A model generated the notes under the pieces. The model saw nothing but the letters and a program-made list of their open reading frames with translations, was not told the origin of the DNA and did no database searches. This document shows, in pieces, positions 25,275-38,324 of a stretch of DNA of 64,000 nucleotides (its first letter is position 1; the number at the start of each line of letters is the position of its first letter). Source of the DNA: Phascolomyces articulosus (taxonomy: Eukaryota; Mucoromycota; Mucoromycetes; Mucorales; Lichtheimiaceae); the NCBI GenBank assembly GCA_025677815.1, contig JAIXMP010000005.1:1178001-1242000 (forward strand), written 5' to 3'. The position numbers and the translations under genes were made by a program.

Positions 25275-28200
25275 ATGGCTTCAATGAATGAGCAACATCA
25301 GCATCAACACCAACAACAATCACCACAGCAACAATCACAACAACCTCCCGTATGCATTGGCTGTAGAAATTTCATTGAAGAAGGTTCAGTCATCGCTTTT
25401 GGTGATGCTCTTTTCCACTTGGACTGGTAAGTTTTTCTCTCCTATTACTTTGTTTCGCCACATGGTTTAATAAAGATATGGGAAGAAGGTTGGATAACTT
25501 ACAAGTAAAGCGGGGGATCAAAAACCATGTTTTAAATCTGATTATAGTTTCACCTGTGCTAAATGCGCGCTTCCAGTGGATTGTAACTCAAAATTACTTT
25601 TATTGACGGATGGTCGACCTGTATGTGAAAATTGTTCCTATGTTTGTGCAGTTTGTAATACTGCTATTCGAGATGAAGCCGTTATGACCGGTAAATAGAT
25701 CATATAGATTATTATAATTCAAGGAACCAAAAAAAAAAAAAGAATGCTATATCTATCTAAATATGTGTGGAGTATAGAAAGGAATTTGGAGGGATTTTTG
25801 TCGGTGTAAAAGAGAATAACTTTAAAAAAGGGGAGAAACAAAAAATGTTTGGTGGGTTTTGTATGAAACAAATACTTATTAAATGTAACAAAAAAAACCA
25901 TAAATAGGTGATGAAGCGTACCATGCCAATTGTTTCAGATGTGTGTTATGCAAAAAGAAGATCGACGATCTTGTCTTCACTCAAACTAGTAAAGTAAATA
26001 TTAAATTTTATTTTTTATTTGTATAAAAGGAGAAGATAGAGAGAGGAATGAGAAAGCAGGGAGGCTCAATTTGATATACATATACATATATATATATTCG
26101 TATTAATTTATAAATATCTGTATAATCTAACCATTCTTATGATGCTGATCCGTATATTATTTTCCATCAGGGTATTTATTGTACATCTTGTCATGAGCAA
26201 CGTAAAGCGGAGCGACAACGTCGAAGAGAAGATAGAGAAAAACGTAATAGAAGTAAATCACCTACCTCTCCAAATAATAAATCAACAATGGCGCCATCAC
26301 TACCACCACAAATGAGTTCTCGTACAAGTAGACTTCTTGATGCTGACTTGGCTTCGGACTATATGCGACTGCAACAAGCTCTGGCACGACCAAACGGCAC
26401 TAATAATCCATCACCAGAAGTCCGCTCTTCTTCTTCCACTTCCACTCCTCGAACTTCACACGATCGTCCTCCTACCCCTTCTCGTTCACGAAGCAGTTCT
26501 GTTGACACATCATCCACTGCTGGTAATTCTAACCGTCCCATGCCACCTTCTCGAAACCCACCAGCTACACCACCACGCACATCCTCATCGAGGGTCAATT
26601 CACCACCAGCCACCTCCTCTAGTAATTTCACAAATAATAACAATAACAAAAAACGTCTTTCGTCCATACCCTCTGCCAATAGTTCAGTCGACTCACTACC
26701 ACAAGTGACCCCTAGTACTTCTTCCAACAATATATACCTATTAGACGATGGCAGTGTTTCTAAAGGCAATCTGTCAGTAGAAAACAATGCATCATTACCT
26801 ACTGTCCCATCCCTGAATTTGACATTTTTCGATAATGACTCAAGCGATTTATTAAATTTAACAAAAAGTCTTGGCGCTGGCTTATCAGTCTCCTCTTCCT
26901 CTGCCAGCTCATCCGCCATGAGTGCCCAGCACAAGAAATCGGGCAAACATGGTAAATCATCGGCTGTATCGAAACTGACCAAGGCTACTGAACTTTTAAC
27001 GTCGTCCCTAAGACATTCTCCTAGTCACAATAACTTGTCCAAATATTCAACACCTTCTACAACTACATCGTCTACAACATGGAATGATTTCCCACAACCA
27101 CCCAACAATATTGTCAAACCAAGTGATAGTTTACTTTCTGTATCTTCGTATGATTTAGACTCTGACCATATCCCGACAGATCGAGCCAGTGTTGAGAAGC
27201 TCAGAGCTGAGTTGAAGGCTGCTAATAACAAAGTCGTTGAGCTAACCAACAACTTGAACAAAATTAAAGCAAGTAGTTTATTTTTTTGTGTACATGTGTA
27301 ATCTTTTTTCTTACACTTTGTGTAACAATGTACAAAAGAATTAAAAAAAAAAAACTAATCCAGGAAAAAAATTAAATAGGATGCAAGCAAACAAGCCTTG
27401 GATGAATTTTCACATGCAAAAGAGGATATGTCAAAAGAATCCATTGTACGTCAACAACATGAATATACTATTTTGCAACTTCGACAACATATCAATGTAC
27501 TTCAACAATCAAATACAACGACTCAATTTGCACCTTTATCCAATGAAGAAATTGAACGTGTTGCTGGCATCCGTGTGGAACTTGAGCGGACTTGTAAGGA
27601 ATTAAGGACTTGCCGTGATACATTATCTGGGGATATTGCCACCATGGCTGGAAAACATGGGCAAGCTGGACTTGCTGCTGAAAGGTAAAAAAAAATATAT
27701 TACCATCAATATAAATTCGTGTGAATTTTAAAGAGAAGGATAAATAGTTGTAAATATATTTACATTTTGAAAATGATATATAATTTTTAAAATAACAGAG
27801 CCATAGACGAACATCATAGCGCATTGTTAAAGGAAATCAAATCGCTTACAACTGAACGTGATGCATTAAAAGAAGAATCCGAAAATTTAAGTCGAGTGCG
27901 AGACGAAGTAATTAACGAAATGGTCATTCTCAATACACAAAATGCTGAATTGAATACCCTGAACAATGACTTATCACGACGAGTAACTGCACGAGAACGA
28001 GAAGCTGCTGCAGTGATGGCTGGTACATCATTCTTGAACCCAACTGCTTCTACTTCCACTGAATCACATTCACCTAGTGTACCTTCGATGCAACGCAAAT
28101 CATCTGAAACCAGTATGGATATTCCCTCCATTGCCTCTCGCGATAGTTTCAATGGAACACAAGCACCTAAATTATTCAAGATGAAAAAGAGTCCGTTCAA

Positions 28201-29530
28201 TCGATTTGGCGGTGGAAGTAATGGTATGAAATCCAGTAAAACTGACCCAGCCTTATCCACATCAGCGGAGAGCAATTCTGGCCCTTATAGTCTCTCCAAT
28301 GCCAGTGTGAGTAGCCAAAGTTTAGTCGATTATTCTCGACGAGAGGCACGACAAGGTTCAAAACAATCACAGGCGAGCGTTCAAGGAGCCCATTCGTTTC
28401 AACCTACTGCCTTTTTAAGACCCGTTAAATGTAGTGTATGTTATGAAAAAATGTGGGGTCTTTCTGAATATCGGTGCCAAGGATGTGGTATGGCTTCCCA
28501 TGGTAAATGTCTAAGTCAAGTACCTGGCATGTGTTTTGCTTCCACAGCCAGTTCATTGGAATTGACAAGTCCAATGGATATGGATTCACCCAAAGCTTGT
28601 ATGTATACGACAACTTCTATTTCAATGAAACATCATACCATATTTTTTTTACTCCTCCCCATCTCTTTTGGTAAACAAATGAAAGACTAATACACGAGGG
28701 AGTTATTTTTGTATATTTAGTGAGTATGTTTGGTGCTGATCTGGTAGCTCAAGCTCAACAAGAAGGTCGGGATGTTCCATTGATTGTGGAGAAATGTATC
28801 GAGGCGGTCGAGAACCGAGCCATGGATTATGAAGGCATTTACCGTAAATCCGGTGGTGCCACACAAATGAGAACCATTCAAATTTCTTTTGATCAAGGCA
28901 ACCCCATTGATTTAAATGATGATGACGAGATCAATGATATTTGTGCTGTTACCAGTGTATTAAAACATTATTTCCGACAACTCCCTAATCCATTACTTAC
29001 TTACGAACAATATGCCAATTTCATTAACGCCGTCTGTAAGTCATTTCAAAATCATCGTGTGGTCTATTTTTGTATGGTGAATGATTATCTTTTTTTTAAC
29101 TCAGTTTTCCCCCACCTCGTTGTTATAGCATTACCACTTGGTCCAGAAAAGACGGATAAATTTATTGAATTATTATCTCAAGTGCCTAAGGCAAATTATG
29201 ATACCCTTAAAATGTTAATTCAACATCTTCAACGGTAAGTTTATTTTTAGCATTAATTAAAAATAACTTTTTTTTTCTTTCTACGACCTATCCATTCATT
29301 CTTTCCTTTTTTGCTAAATGCTATGATTGTTCATCTCTTGTATCTATAGTGTGAGTCAACGTAGTCAAGAAAACTTAATGACTGTAAAGAACTTGTCCCT
29401 TGTTTTCGCACCTACATTAATGCGAGATCGGGATTCAACAAGAGATTTTATGGATATGAGCTATACCAACGCTACCATGGAATTTTTGATCACAAACGCA
29501 CATGAAGTGTTTATTGAAGCATGCACATAA
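25275..29530 (+). CDS. LIM-LIM-C1-RhoGAP protein (Rga-type Rho GTPase activator)
   Basis: Nine exons (25275-25426, 25548-25690, 25908-25993, 26171-27268, 27380-27684, 27799-28598, 28721-29035, 29129-29234, 29350-29530) encode 1,061 residues. A Gln-rich N-terminus precedes two LIM zinc fingers (first CIGC...HLDCFTCAKC, second CAVC...HANCFRCVLC). A long Ser/Thr/Pro-rich linker, coiled-coil segments (for example LRAELKAANNKVVELTNNL), a C1-like domain (FQPTAFLRPVKCSVCYEKMW, CQGCGMASHGKC) and a C-terminal RhoGAP domain follow. The arginine finger is in DYEGIYRKSGG and the conserved Asn is in KNLSLVFAPTLM. It should stimulate GTP hydrolysis by Rho/Cdc42-type GTPases at growing tips. The intron after exon 4 starts with GC (GCAAGT at 27269); every GT alternative nearby breaks the frame. 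Convergent with the WDR55 gene. Confidence 0.92.
27269..27379 (+). other. GC-AG intron
   Basis: Donor GCAAGT, acceptor AAATAG. Exon 4 ends ATT AAA and exon 5 starts GAT GCA in the same frame. Splicing at the GT inside GCAAGT or at the next GT (27275) leaves a phase-1 exon that cannot join exon 5. Confidence 0.7.
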
Positions 29531-29810
29531 AGTGTTCATTAATGAAGAAGGACTGTAGAAAAAAAAAAGAAAAGAAAATTACAAACACTGCCACCCATTT
29601 TATTTACCATCATCTCATTCTATCCATTCTTATTTATTTTACTACTATTATTCTTCTTCCTTTTTTTTCACTATTTATTATTTTTTATTACTTTTATTAT
29701 TATTATTATTTTACGTAAAAACAGTGTACTTTTTGTATTTAGTTGTTACTTTTTTTCTTCTTCTTTTGTAATTACCACAATTTTTTTTTCTTTTTTACAA
29801 CTCTAAATTA

Positions 29811-31732
29811 TTAAAGATCTGCAAAAAATGCAGCCTTTCTATGATCCTTCTTTTTGATATTGCCTGTTTTTTGTTTCTTTTTGGCTGGTTTACTCTTTTC
29901 ATCACTATCGCTATCGCTATCACTATCCTCGTCTTCATCGTCTTCATCATCTTGTTCTCTTTGTTCCAATTCATCTTCATCGTCACCATTATCATCATCC
30001 AGGCTTTCTTCATCACTATCCTCTTTTTCTTTGGTATCATTAGCTTTGCTAATAGTTTTGGTTTGAGCTGTATCGTCATCATTATCTTTTTGTTCTTGCG
30101 TATCTTCTTCCTCATCATCGTCTTGTGCATTTTCATCAAATAAGAAACCAACATCCCAAAACCTTAATGCACTATCATGTCCGCTACTGATAAGATATTT
30201 TTTGTCATGACATAATCGTATATGCTCAATTGGCATGTCTTCACCATGGTCACCGATCACACCGTGGAATTGATTAGGTAACACAGAAACAATTCTAAAA
30301 AGGCAAGTGACACTTGTAGATTAGCAACAACAACAAAAAAAAAGGTTATCTATTTTTCCCAAACGTGCCTGATTTTGTATGAATCATAATAAAATCGGCG
30401 ACTACTTTACCTAATAATACCATCACTACTTCCTGTACAAATAGTATCTTCATCCAATTTACAAATGGTATCAATGGAATTGGGATGACCCACAATACGA
30501 TCATTATAATCACCCCAATAGTCCCAGGACCATAAACTGAGAATGCCTTCTTGAGATCCAACCACGGCCTTACTGCCATTCTAAGATAAATAAAGTTTCG
30601 TATACATCCAATAAGAGATAAGTTAAAAAACGGATTTTTTTTTGCATTTTCGAGGAGTGGAAAATGGTTTTACCTTGACAAGAGCGATTGATAACAATTC
30701 GTCTTCCATATTATCGGACATTGCATAGACATTGGGTTTTCGAATATCCCATGTTGATAGATATCCATCTCCTCTATAGAGACCAAAAAAAAAAAAAATA
30801 GGTTGGTTTTTTACATGTAAGTCAGTACCATCTTGTTGTTTGTCTTCAGCTGTATAAAGTGTATATGTGTCTATTTGACGTTCACATAGGTGATAATGAT
30901 CATTTACCCAACTGCCACTAATGTTTTTTTATCTGCTCTAAATGTCATATCTGCAATAAAGTCTTCATGTTCTTCATAGACCATCACTGGGTCAGGTTTT
31001 CGATTATCCCAAAGCTACATAGAATTTTTAAAGTAATACCATATGAATAATCATCACCCATCATACATAAATCAACTCACTTTTCCCATCAAAATGTATC
31101 ATATATACCTTAATGACACCTTGATCGTCCCCTGTCGCTAATATATGTTCATTTAAGCATAAAAGAGCATTCAATGGGTTTCTATCAACATTACCCCAAA
31201 AGCAAAAAATCAGGGTCACATATTCCAATGAGATATATGAAAAACAAAATAGAAAAAAAAATATACAACTTACTCATGTGCCTTTTCCTTCGTTTTTAAA
31301 ACTTTTCCAGTTTCTGTATCTATAAGACAAATCACTCTATCCTTGGATATACTATATAGAGCTATTTATACCATATCAGTCTCTACATTTCTTAAATAAC
31401 CCACCCACCTACTTCCTTTATACATACTTGAGCCATCCGAACTAAACTCTACACCGCGACATGATTTTTTAAAAGGACGTTCTGTCCAAAGTTCTTCATG
31501 TTGATCCAGACCGTAACGATGGCTATAGAAAAAGAAAGAGACAGATCATGATCCATTAAAGATCGAGAACTGCATAAAAATGGATTCACAAGTTTCTGCA
31601 AACGACAATGTCATACCAAAATATTTTGCCATTGATCAAACCAGTAGCTACTAGATCACTACTCGGGTGAACCGCACAATCAAAAATAGTTTTCCCGAAT
31701 TCGAGTGGGGCCGGTGCCTTATCGTTTCCCAT
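29811..31732 (-). CDS. JIP5: WD40 protein WDR55/Jip5
   Basis: Eight exons on the minus strand (31732-31617, 31522-31428, 31361-31274, 31181-31109, 31014-30908, 30773-30674, 30580-30411, 30294-29811) give 410 residues. WD repeats include IFDCAVHPSSDLVATGLING, VEFSSDGSTLYSISKDR, GDGYLSTWDIRKP, GSQEGILSLWSW and SSGHDSALRFWDV. A long Asp/Glu tail follows, then a basic end (KPAKKKQKTG, KKKDHRKAAFFADL). WD set plus acidic/basic tail is the signature of WDR55/yeast Jip5, a nucleolar factor of rRNA processing and 60S ribosome biogenesis. An in-frame upstream ATG at 31834 would add 34 residues; I chose 31732 because family members begin close to the first repeat. Tail-to-tail with the RhoGAP gene, 280 bp apart. 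Confidence 0.87.
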
Positions 31733-33937
31733 TACTGTATGTTTTTTGACAACTTTTTTGAAAAAAAAAAAAGCGTTTGGACGAGGAGTTTGAAAGATTT
31801 TGCTTTTGCTTAATTTGGATGTGGTTGGTTTCAATACTCAATACGTAGGATAGAGAGGAAATTAGCTTGTGCATGAATTCACTTTTTCAATACTTTCTAC
31901 TTTTACTAAATCAACTTCACATTCGAATTATTGAGTACTTTGCATAGTGACATATATCACATTTATGAAGAAATTTGCTACTTCTTGATTGGATGAATAG
32001 GAAGGTTAATCAAACTTCAAAAAATAACGTTACTACTACCACGTTTCGTTATCTCTAATAAATCCTTATCGTTATCTATTGTTTTAAAACGATTCTGATT
32101 GTGTTCCATATAATTATTATTTTCGATATTTTTTGAGATCTATCTGTTTTCCTGGCCATGGTGATTCAACATACACACAGAAAAATATATGGGAAATAAA
32201 TGAGATCAAATAATTAATCATAAAGGTATAATTCTACCGTGCTCCCCATGATGATTGTATTCGTTATTATTCACACACTCACGACGTATTAAGTCGTAGT
32301 ATGATGAACAATCACCTCATTAGCAAAAATATTAGAAATAAACCGAGAATTAAAAGTTTTATTACAGAGCAGAAAACCCTAAAAAAGATAAATATTCTAA
32401 AAAGGAAAGTTTTATTTTATCAATTATCAGTAAAAAGAAGGAGCCAGAAATGAAGTTAAAAAAAGGGTGACAACAACAATAATAATAGATATTGAATGAA
32501 TGGATTAGGGTATCATCGTCGCGTTATTCTTTATCTTGGAAAAATCATAATAATTTGCTGATTTGCTGAGTAAAAATCAAGTTATTGGCTGCTGTGTAAA
32601 AAAAAAAAAGATAATAGCTCAAAGTAAATCTAATAGTAAAGATACAATTAGAACAAAAGAATTTACTGGAGTACTATTAAGATAGAATAACAACAACTTG
32701 TAATAATTGACGGTTTTAAGCGCCGGGAAAGATATGAAATGGAATTATTACCCCACGTGATAGGGCTAAAGAGATAGACTGGGAAAATTTCCTGTTGCAC
32801 CGTTCAATAAAGGATGAGGTTACCAACAATATAATTCTACCATCCGGATTATCGGTCGCATAATGAAAAAAATGATTGTGTTCACTTCTCACACAACATT
32901 CCTCTTTTGAAGCAATACACACACAACATACGAGGAAGAATTTCGTTATCGCGCAGCTCATCTTAACTAGACCAAAATTTTCACTTTTTTTAAAAAAAGT
33001 TATGGGATGTATTATTTTCATAAATATGAGCAGAAAGAGTTCAAAGTTGGGGATTTTAAGCATGGACAGTGTAAAAATTGCATATATTTCAGTAGGGCAT
33101 CACCCCGTATCTTCTAAAAGTAGTAATCAATCCACATGCATATGAAGACAAATATGCAAACACAAATCTTTGTTTACATTTGTGATATATCTGCTTCAAA
33201 ATGTATCTATGGTCACTGTATTTGTGCATTATAAGCTCATAAAGAAAATTAAAAAAAAGGAAGAAATGGTTACATATACAAAAAGCTATGCTGTTGGATT
33301 GTAAAATGATTATATTTACTGACTTTTTTATTGTTCAATGCTAAAGTAATTCAGCAACCATACGTACTTACACATGCATAGTTATTATAAACAAACAACT
33401 TAGTATATTATAGGAGGGTTGTGTGTGCCATTTCTAGCAGACCATTTTTTTACACCTTGATTTTTTCTTTTTTTTTTTTTGAATGCTACCTCGTCGAGAA
33501 AAAACTGATTTGGCGGCTAGGATATTAAGAAAAGGGAGAAGTTCGCGTTTTGTTATAACATATACTTTAATATGATTATTTTAAACATTGGTTCTTATGC
33601 GTTTTTGAATAATATCCCATATACACGCATAATGTTTATTGAGCCATTCCATATATGGAAAACAACGGTGTTTTAAAAAATATGTAGCAACAAAATAAAG
33701 TTGGGTAATCATGAAAAAATGATAAGACAAGAAAACTATCAATGAAGATTTCCGGAATGTTTGTATCATTCATCCACTAGATAGTCACTTGTTATAATTC
33801 TGAAAAAAAAAACAATCCTTCAAAAGACTATATAAACCCCCTCCTTTCAAAAAATGAATTGTTGGTTTTTTTTCCATTGTCATTCAAAAACTCTTCTTCT
33901 ACTTCTCTCTCTTTTTCTTTTGTAAACATCCTTCATT
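31733..33937. other. 2.2-kb intergenic region between divergent genes
   Basis: Separates the WDR55 gene (-) from the amine oxidase gene (+). AT-rich; overlapping frames at 32716-33145 on both strands show no motif. A TATATAAA at 33829-33836, 102-109 nt before the oxidase ATG, is a good TATA candidate, followed by a CT-rich leader. Confidence 0.55.
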
Positions 33938-36315
33938 ATGTCTGTTGCCACCATCCCTCACCCTTTGGATAACTTATCCGCTGACGAAATCCGTCGTGCT
34001 ACAGCCATTGTGCGCAAGGAACGTGGTAATGATACATATATTTTCAACTCGATAGCCTTGAAGGAACCTTCCAAGGATTTGATGATGCCTTTCTTGGGTT
34101 GGGACACCTCTGTCCCTAAGCCCACCAAGATCGAACGTGAAGCTTTTCTTGTCTTGCAAGATCGCCCTAGGTATATATGGTCTTTTCACTGTGATGAAAT
34201 TTTATATCAATTTATTTCAAATTCATTTCTAATAACCTGCCATATTTTTCTTTAATAGTGGTCTTGTTCACGAAATTATTGTTTCATTGACTCAAGACAA
34301 AATTACTAGTTGGATCAAGAAGCAAGGAGTTCAGCCTACATTGCATATCGGCGAAATGCTTGAAGCCGAAGAAAACCTTATCAAAGATCCCAGAGTCATT
34401 GAAGAATGTCGCAAGCTTGGTATTACTGATATGAAACAAGTTTTCATTGATCCTTGGGGTGTTGGTTATCATGAATCCATCAAGGGCAGACGTCTTATGC
34501 AAGCTTTAGTCTACATGCGTACTTCTCCTGATGATAATCAATATGCTCATCCTTTGGATTTCAATCCCATTTATGGTAAGATATCTTTTTTTTTGGTATT
34601 TAAGTTTGCAGGATTTTTTTTATATGGATGGATTAGATGGTACTATATAATATTCGCGAGAAAAAATAATAAGTATTATACGTGGGAACATAAAAAGGTA
34701 CACGAAACTAACAAGCTGTGTGGGATTTTTATTATAATAATTATAGATGTCAATGAAAAAAAGGTTATCGATATCATTGTTGCCAAGCGTCGTAACAGCA
34801 AGTTTGAACGTCCTACGATTCCTCAAGAAAACCATCATTTCTTACCTGAACATTTGGGTGAAGAAACCTTGCGTAAGGATTTGAAGCCCATTCAAATCAT
34901 TCAACCTGAGGGTGTCAGTTTCACTATCCGTGGCCAACAACTCGACTGGCAAAAGTGGAACATGCACTTGTCCTTCAACTACCGTGAAGGCTTGGTCATT
35001 AACAATGTCAACTACCGTGATATGGATGGAACTCTTCGTCCTTTGTTCTATCGTGTTTCTTTGGCTGAAATGGTAGTTCCCTATGCCAACCCCTATAAGC
35101 CTTACAACCACAAAATGGCCTTTGATGTTGGAGAGTATGGGTTAGGAAATTTAACCAACTCGCTTGAATTAGGTTGTGATTGTGTTGGTAGCATTTATTA
35201 TATGGATGCTGTCTTGGCTGATATGAAGGGTGAGCCATGGATCATTCCTAAGGCTATCTGTATCCACGAAGAAGATACTGGTCTTTTGTTCAAGCATACT
35301 GATTATCGTACCGGCAAGGCTCACTCTGCTCGTTCCCGTCGTTTGGTTATTTCTCACATTGTCACTGGTAAGTATCAACTATCCAAAAAGAAAAAAATTG
35401 TGTAGCAGGCGCGAGAAAAAAAAACTATATACTCATCAATTTTTTTTTAATTTCTTGCTTTCAATAATAGCTGCCAACTACGATTATGGTTTGTACTACT
35501 ACTTCTACCAAGATGGTACATTCCAATATGAAGTCAAGGCTACTGGTGAACTCAACACTCAAGTCCTTGCTGTCGATGAAGATGCCGCTCCTTATGGTAC
35601 CATGGTTGCTCCTCAAATTGATGCTCAACACCATCAACATTTATTCAGCATGCGTATTGACCCTATGATTGACGGCCGCAACAACTCTGTTGCTGAAACT
35701 GATGTATATGCTTCTCCACATCCTGTGGGTCATCCTCAAAACATGGTTGGTAACGCTTTTAGTCCTTACACCAAGATTTTCAACAACACTGATGAAGCCC
35801 AAACCGATGCTAGCTTGGAAAAGCATCGTACCTGGAAGATCATCAATGAAAGCAAGATCCATCCTTATGCCAAGACTCCTGTTGGTTTCAAACTTCATTC
35901 AGCCAACACTCCTCCTCTTTTGGCCAAGCCTGGCTCCATTGCTTACGAACGTGCTCGCTTTGCTAGCCGCACTTTGTGGGTCACCCCTTATAATCCCGAC
36001 CAATTGTTCCCTGGTGGCTTTTATTGTTATCAAAGTGAACCTTCTGATAACCTCGGTCTTCCTCAATGGACTAAGGAAGTCAAGAATGTCCGAAATACGG
36101 ATATCGTTCTTTGGCTCACTTTTGGTATTACTCATGTTCCGCGTGTGGAAGATTTCCCCATCATGCCTGTGGAAATGTGTGGCTGGTCTGCTCGTGCTGC
36201 AAACTTCTTCATTGGTAACCCTGGTATTGATCTTCCTGCTGGCAACAAGACCACCAGCCGAAACGCTTATGCACCTGCTGATGCTAAAGCCTGTTGTGGC
36301 AAAACCAACTTATAA
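33938..36315 (+). CDS. Copper amine oxidase (TPQ-dependent primary amine oxidase)
   Basis: Four exons (33938-34170, 34259-34575, 34747-35367, 35471-36315) encode 671 residues, full length for fungal enzymes. The cofactor precursor is Tyr394 in VTAANYDYG, and intron 3 splits this motif three codons before the Tyr. The catalytic base is Asp310 in MAFDVGEYG, 84 residues earlier, the spacing known for this family. Copper ligands are His445 and His447 (HHQHLF) and His612 (ITHVPRVEDFPIMP). No signal peptide; the C-terminus CGKTNL is not a clear PTS1. It oxidises primary amines to aldehydes with release of ammonia and hydrogen peroxide, giving nitrogen from amines. Codon use in this gene looks more biased (many GCT, GGT, AAG codons) than its neighbours, suggesting high expression. 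Confidence 0.95.
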
Positions 36316-37521
36316 ATTCAACATAATTATTTTACTAACAAATTGATTAATTTCATTCTTTTCTCTTCATTCTCTTCCCATTTTTTTCATCTTTATAAAT
36401 TGATGTTGTAATACTGTTGGTGTTATATTTTTTTGTATTTTATTTTCACCAAATTTGTTTTTTATTTTTTAAGAACATAATAATAAACGCTATATACTTG
36501 ATTGTACATATCTTCAAAATATTGCATATTTTTTTTGTTACGTTTGATTTTATTACTACTATGTTGTTGGGAAATAAATAACGGAGAAATATTTTACATT
36601 TTACATATCCAACGTTATTAAATACCAATGGCTGATATGATAAAAAATAAGGACATATTATATATGACAGTGGCCAGGCAGTAAATAATATGATATACTT
36701 CAAGCAACCGAGCTTATATGCCAATCTGAGTAATGACTGTGTCACTAAGAATAGTGCACCCTGAAAATAATTTGATCTCACCAAGACTTTCCAGCATTTC
36801 CAACTTTCGACCAATATTTCTAGCTTATGCGAGATTAGTAAGGGATTTAGAGGCTTAGATAAGGTTGAGAATACTGTAAGAAAGGGTTAAAAAAGATAGC
36901 AGAGCATTACGTTTTAACCATAGTAATATATAATAGAGGTACCATTTAGTTATTAATGAATCACTTTGTTATTGAGCATTTTTACAGAATAAGAAAGGCA
37001 AAGAAGCCCAAACATTTCCAGCCTTTGCATAATATTTATAATCTTTGGGAAATTCTAGAAAGGGCCTACTACTCGTTCGGCAATTTACTGTTGCAGTGGT
37101 CCCCCATTAATTTCATATTCGTTAAATTTCGACCCTCATTATCTTCACAATAATTTGGTTCATGGAAACATATAAATAACCTAAGAAATGTATAATAAAG
37201 CAGTTCTCGTTAATTTTCATACTTTATTCTTTTTATAAAAAAAATGAGAATTTTGGCTGTGAAATTAAAGGGGGTCTATTGTAATTACAATGAAATAACA
37301 CACAGAAAGAAAACGGCTAGAAATCGTTATTGAAAAAAAATGTTTACGGATATTATCAATGATATATATCTAATCATTCAATAATAGTAGTGGTAACGAA
37401 TAAAATGAAATCTTCTACACCCGTAACTTTAATTACCATGTGCCAATAAGTTGTGGTTGATAATTTATTTTGCTTAGCTAGTATAATATGATTCTTAAAT
37501 CCACTCTCCTTCTAAGTAGTG
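36316..37521. other. Intergenic region between amine oxidase and left duplication arm
   Basis: AT-rich. Holds the oxidase 3' end, a MITE-like element (37094-37281) and the 3' flank of hydrolase copy 1. The two frames at 36446-36814 and 36956-37153 show no motif. Confidence 0.55.
37094..37281. mobile_element. Possible decayed MITE with terminal inverted repeats
   Basis: The left end CAGTGGTCCCCCATTAATTT and the reverse complement of the right end, CAATAGACCCCCTTTAATTT, match at 16 of 20 positions in opposite orientation, 188 bp apart. The CAGTGGTCCCCC start resembles ends of pogo/Tc1-type elements. It is too short to encode a transposase. No clear TA duplication flanks it. Confidence 0.45.
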
Positions 37522-37523
37522 TA

Positions 37524-38324
37524 CTATTTAAATAGCTTTTTGGGTTGACCAGGTATGAGCCAACATACTTTATCATTGATTCCTTCATCTTCAAAGACTT
37601 TTCGTAACTCCTCATGGTATTCAGTAAAATGCAACCAAGATTCAAAGTGAATGGGTACAAGAATATCGGCTCCAAGTTCTCGAACAAGTTTGGCAGCATC
37701 GTTTCCACCCATGGTAATTTGAAGTAACCCATCGTGTCCAGGTACTGGCACTTTTGCTGCACCAAGATGTATGATAGCAACTGAAACATGATATTTTTCT
37801 CGAATGGACACTAATTCATCCATGTAAATTGTATCACCTGAAATATAAATGACATTGGGTTTACCATCAGTCGTACCAAAGTTGGGTGATTCCAAAATAA
37901 AGCCAGTACATTCACCACCAGGTACATGGACACATGGTGTGCCAGTTATGTGAAATGTTGTACCACCAATATTCAATGGGAGTGTTTGCCACGGTTGAAT
38001 ACCACGTACACCTGGTCGAGGTTGAAGGTTTTTGGCACCATCCATAGTAGTGATTACCCTGCGACCATCGAGAAGACGTCGACCCATTTCATCAAGGTTA
38101 TCTTCGTGATCTTCATGACTTAAAAGGATAGCATCAATGGGAGGAAGTTCGTTGATCTTTACAGCAGGACCTGTGGTTTGTTTGAGAACTCCACCTGGAT
38201 AAGGATATTCTGAGCCAGCATCACAGAATACGGGATCCGTCAGCAGACTGATGCCATCAATCTCAAGAAGGGCAGTGGCGGTGCCAATATGGGTCATTGT
38301 AATTTGAGATTTGAAGTTTGACAT
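37524..38324 (-). CDS. Metallo-beta-lactamase-fold hydrolase, copy 1
   Basis: Single exon, 266 residues, no signal peptide. Metal-site candidates: His70, His73 and Asp75 in LLSHEDHEDNLDE, His133 in GTPCVHVPGG, Asp164 in ISGDTIYMDE and His226 in VPIHFESW. N-terminal MTHIGTATALLEIDGISLLT-like sequence matches the UlaG-like/metal-dependent hydrolase branch of the superfamily. The first motif is HxxHxDN instead of the canonical HxHxDH, so the second metal site may differ. The substrate is unknown; relatives hydrolyse lactones, phosphodiesters or N-acyl lipids. The product is identical in sequence to copy 2 (46633-47433). Lack of introns contrasts with the intron-rich neighbours. The 3' flanks of the two copies differ completely. 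Confidence 0.88.
   Translation of the reverse strand: MSNFKSQITMTHIGTATALLEIDGISLLTDPVFCDAGSEYPYPGGVLKQTTGPAVKINELPPIDAILLSHEDHEDNLDEMGRRLLDGRRVITTMDGAKNLQPRPGVRGIQPWQTLPLNIGGTTFHITGTPCVHVPGGECTGFILESPNFGTTDGKPNVIYISGDTIYMDELVSIREKYHVSVAIIHLGAAKVPVPGHDGLLQITMGGNDAAKLVRELGADILVPIHFESWLHFTEYHEELRKVFEDEGINDKVCWLIPGQPKKLFK

Noticed and set aside
26359..27261. Antisense frames of 207 and 78 codons opposite the RhoGAP linker
   Set aside because: They mirror the Ser/Pro-rich coding strand, have no motif and no splice context.
29841..30154. Long open frames on both strands at the end of the WDR55 gene (Leu/Phe/Ile-rich or Ser-rich)
   Set aside because: They are antisense and shifted-frame shadows of the Asp/Glu/Lys repeat tail, which has no stops in several frames.
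35641..36346. Hydrophobic 225-codon frame inside the amine oxidase gene
   Set aside because: Shadow frame in codon-biased exon 4; the oxidase frame has all catalytic residues.
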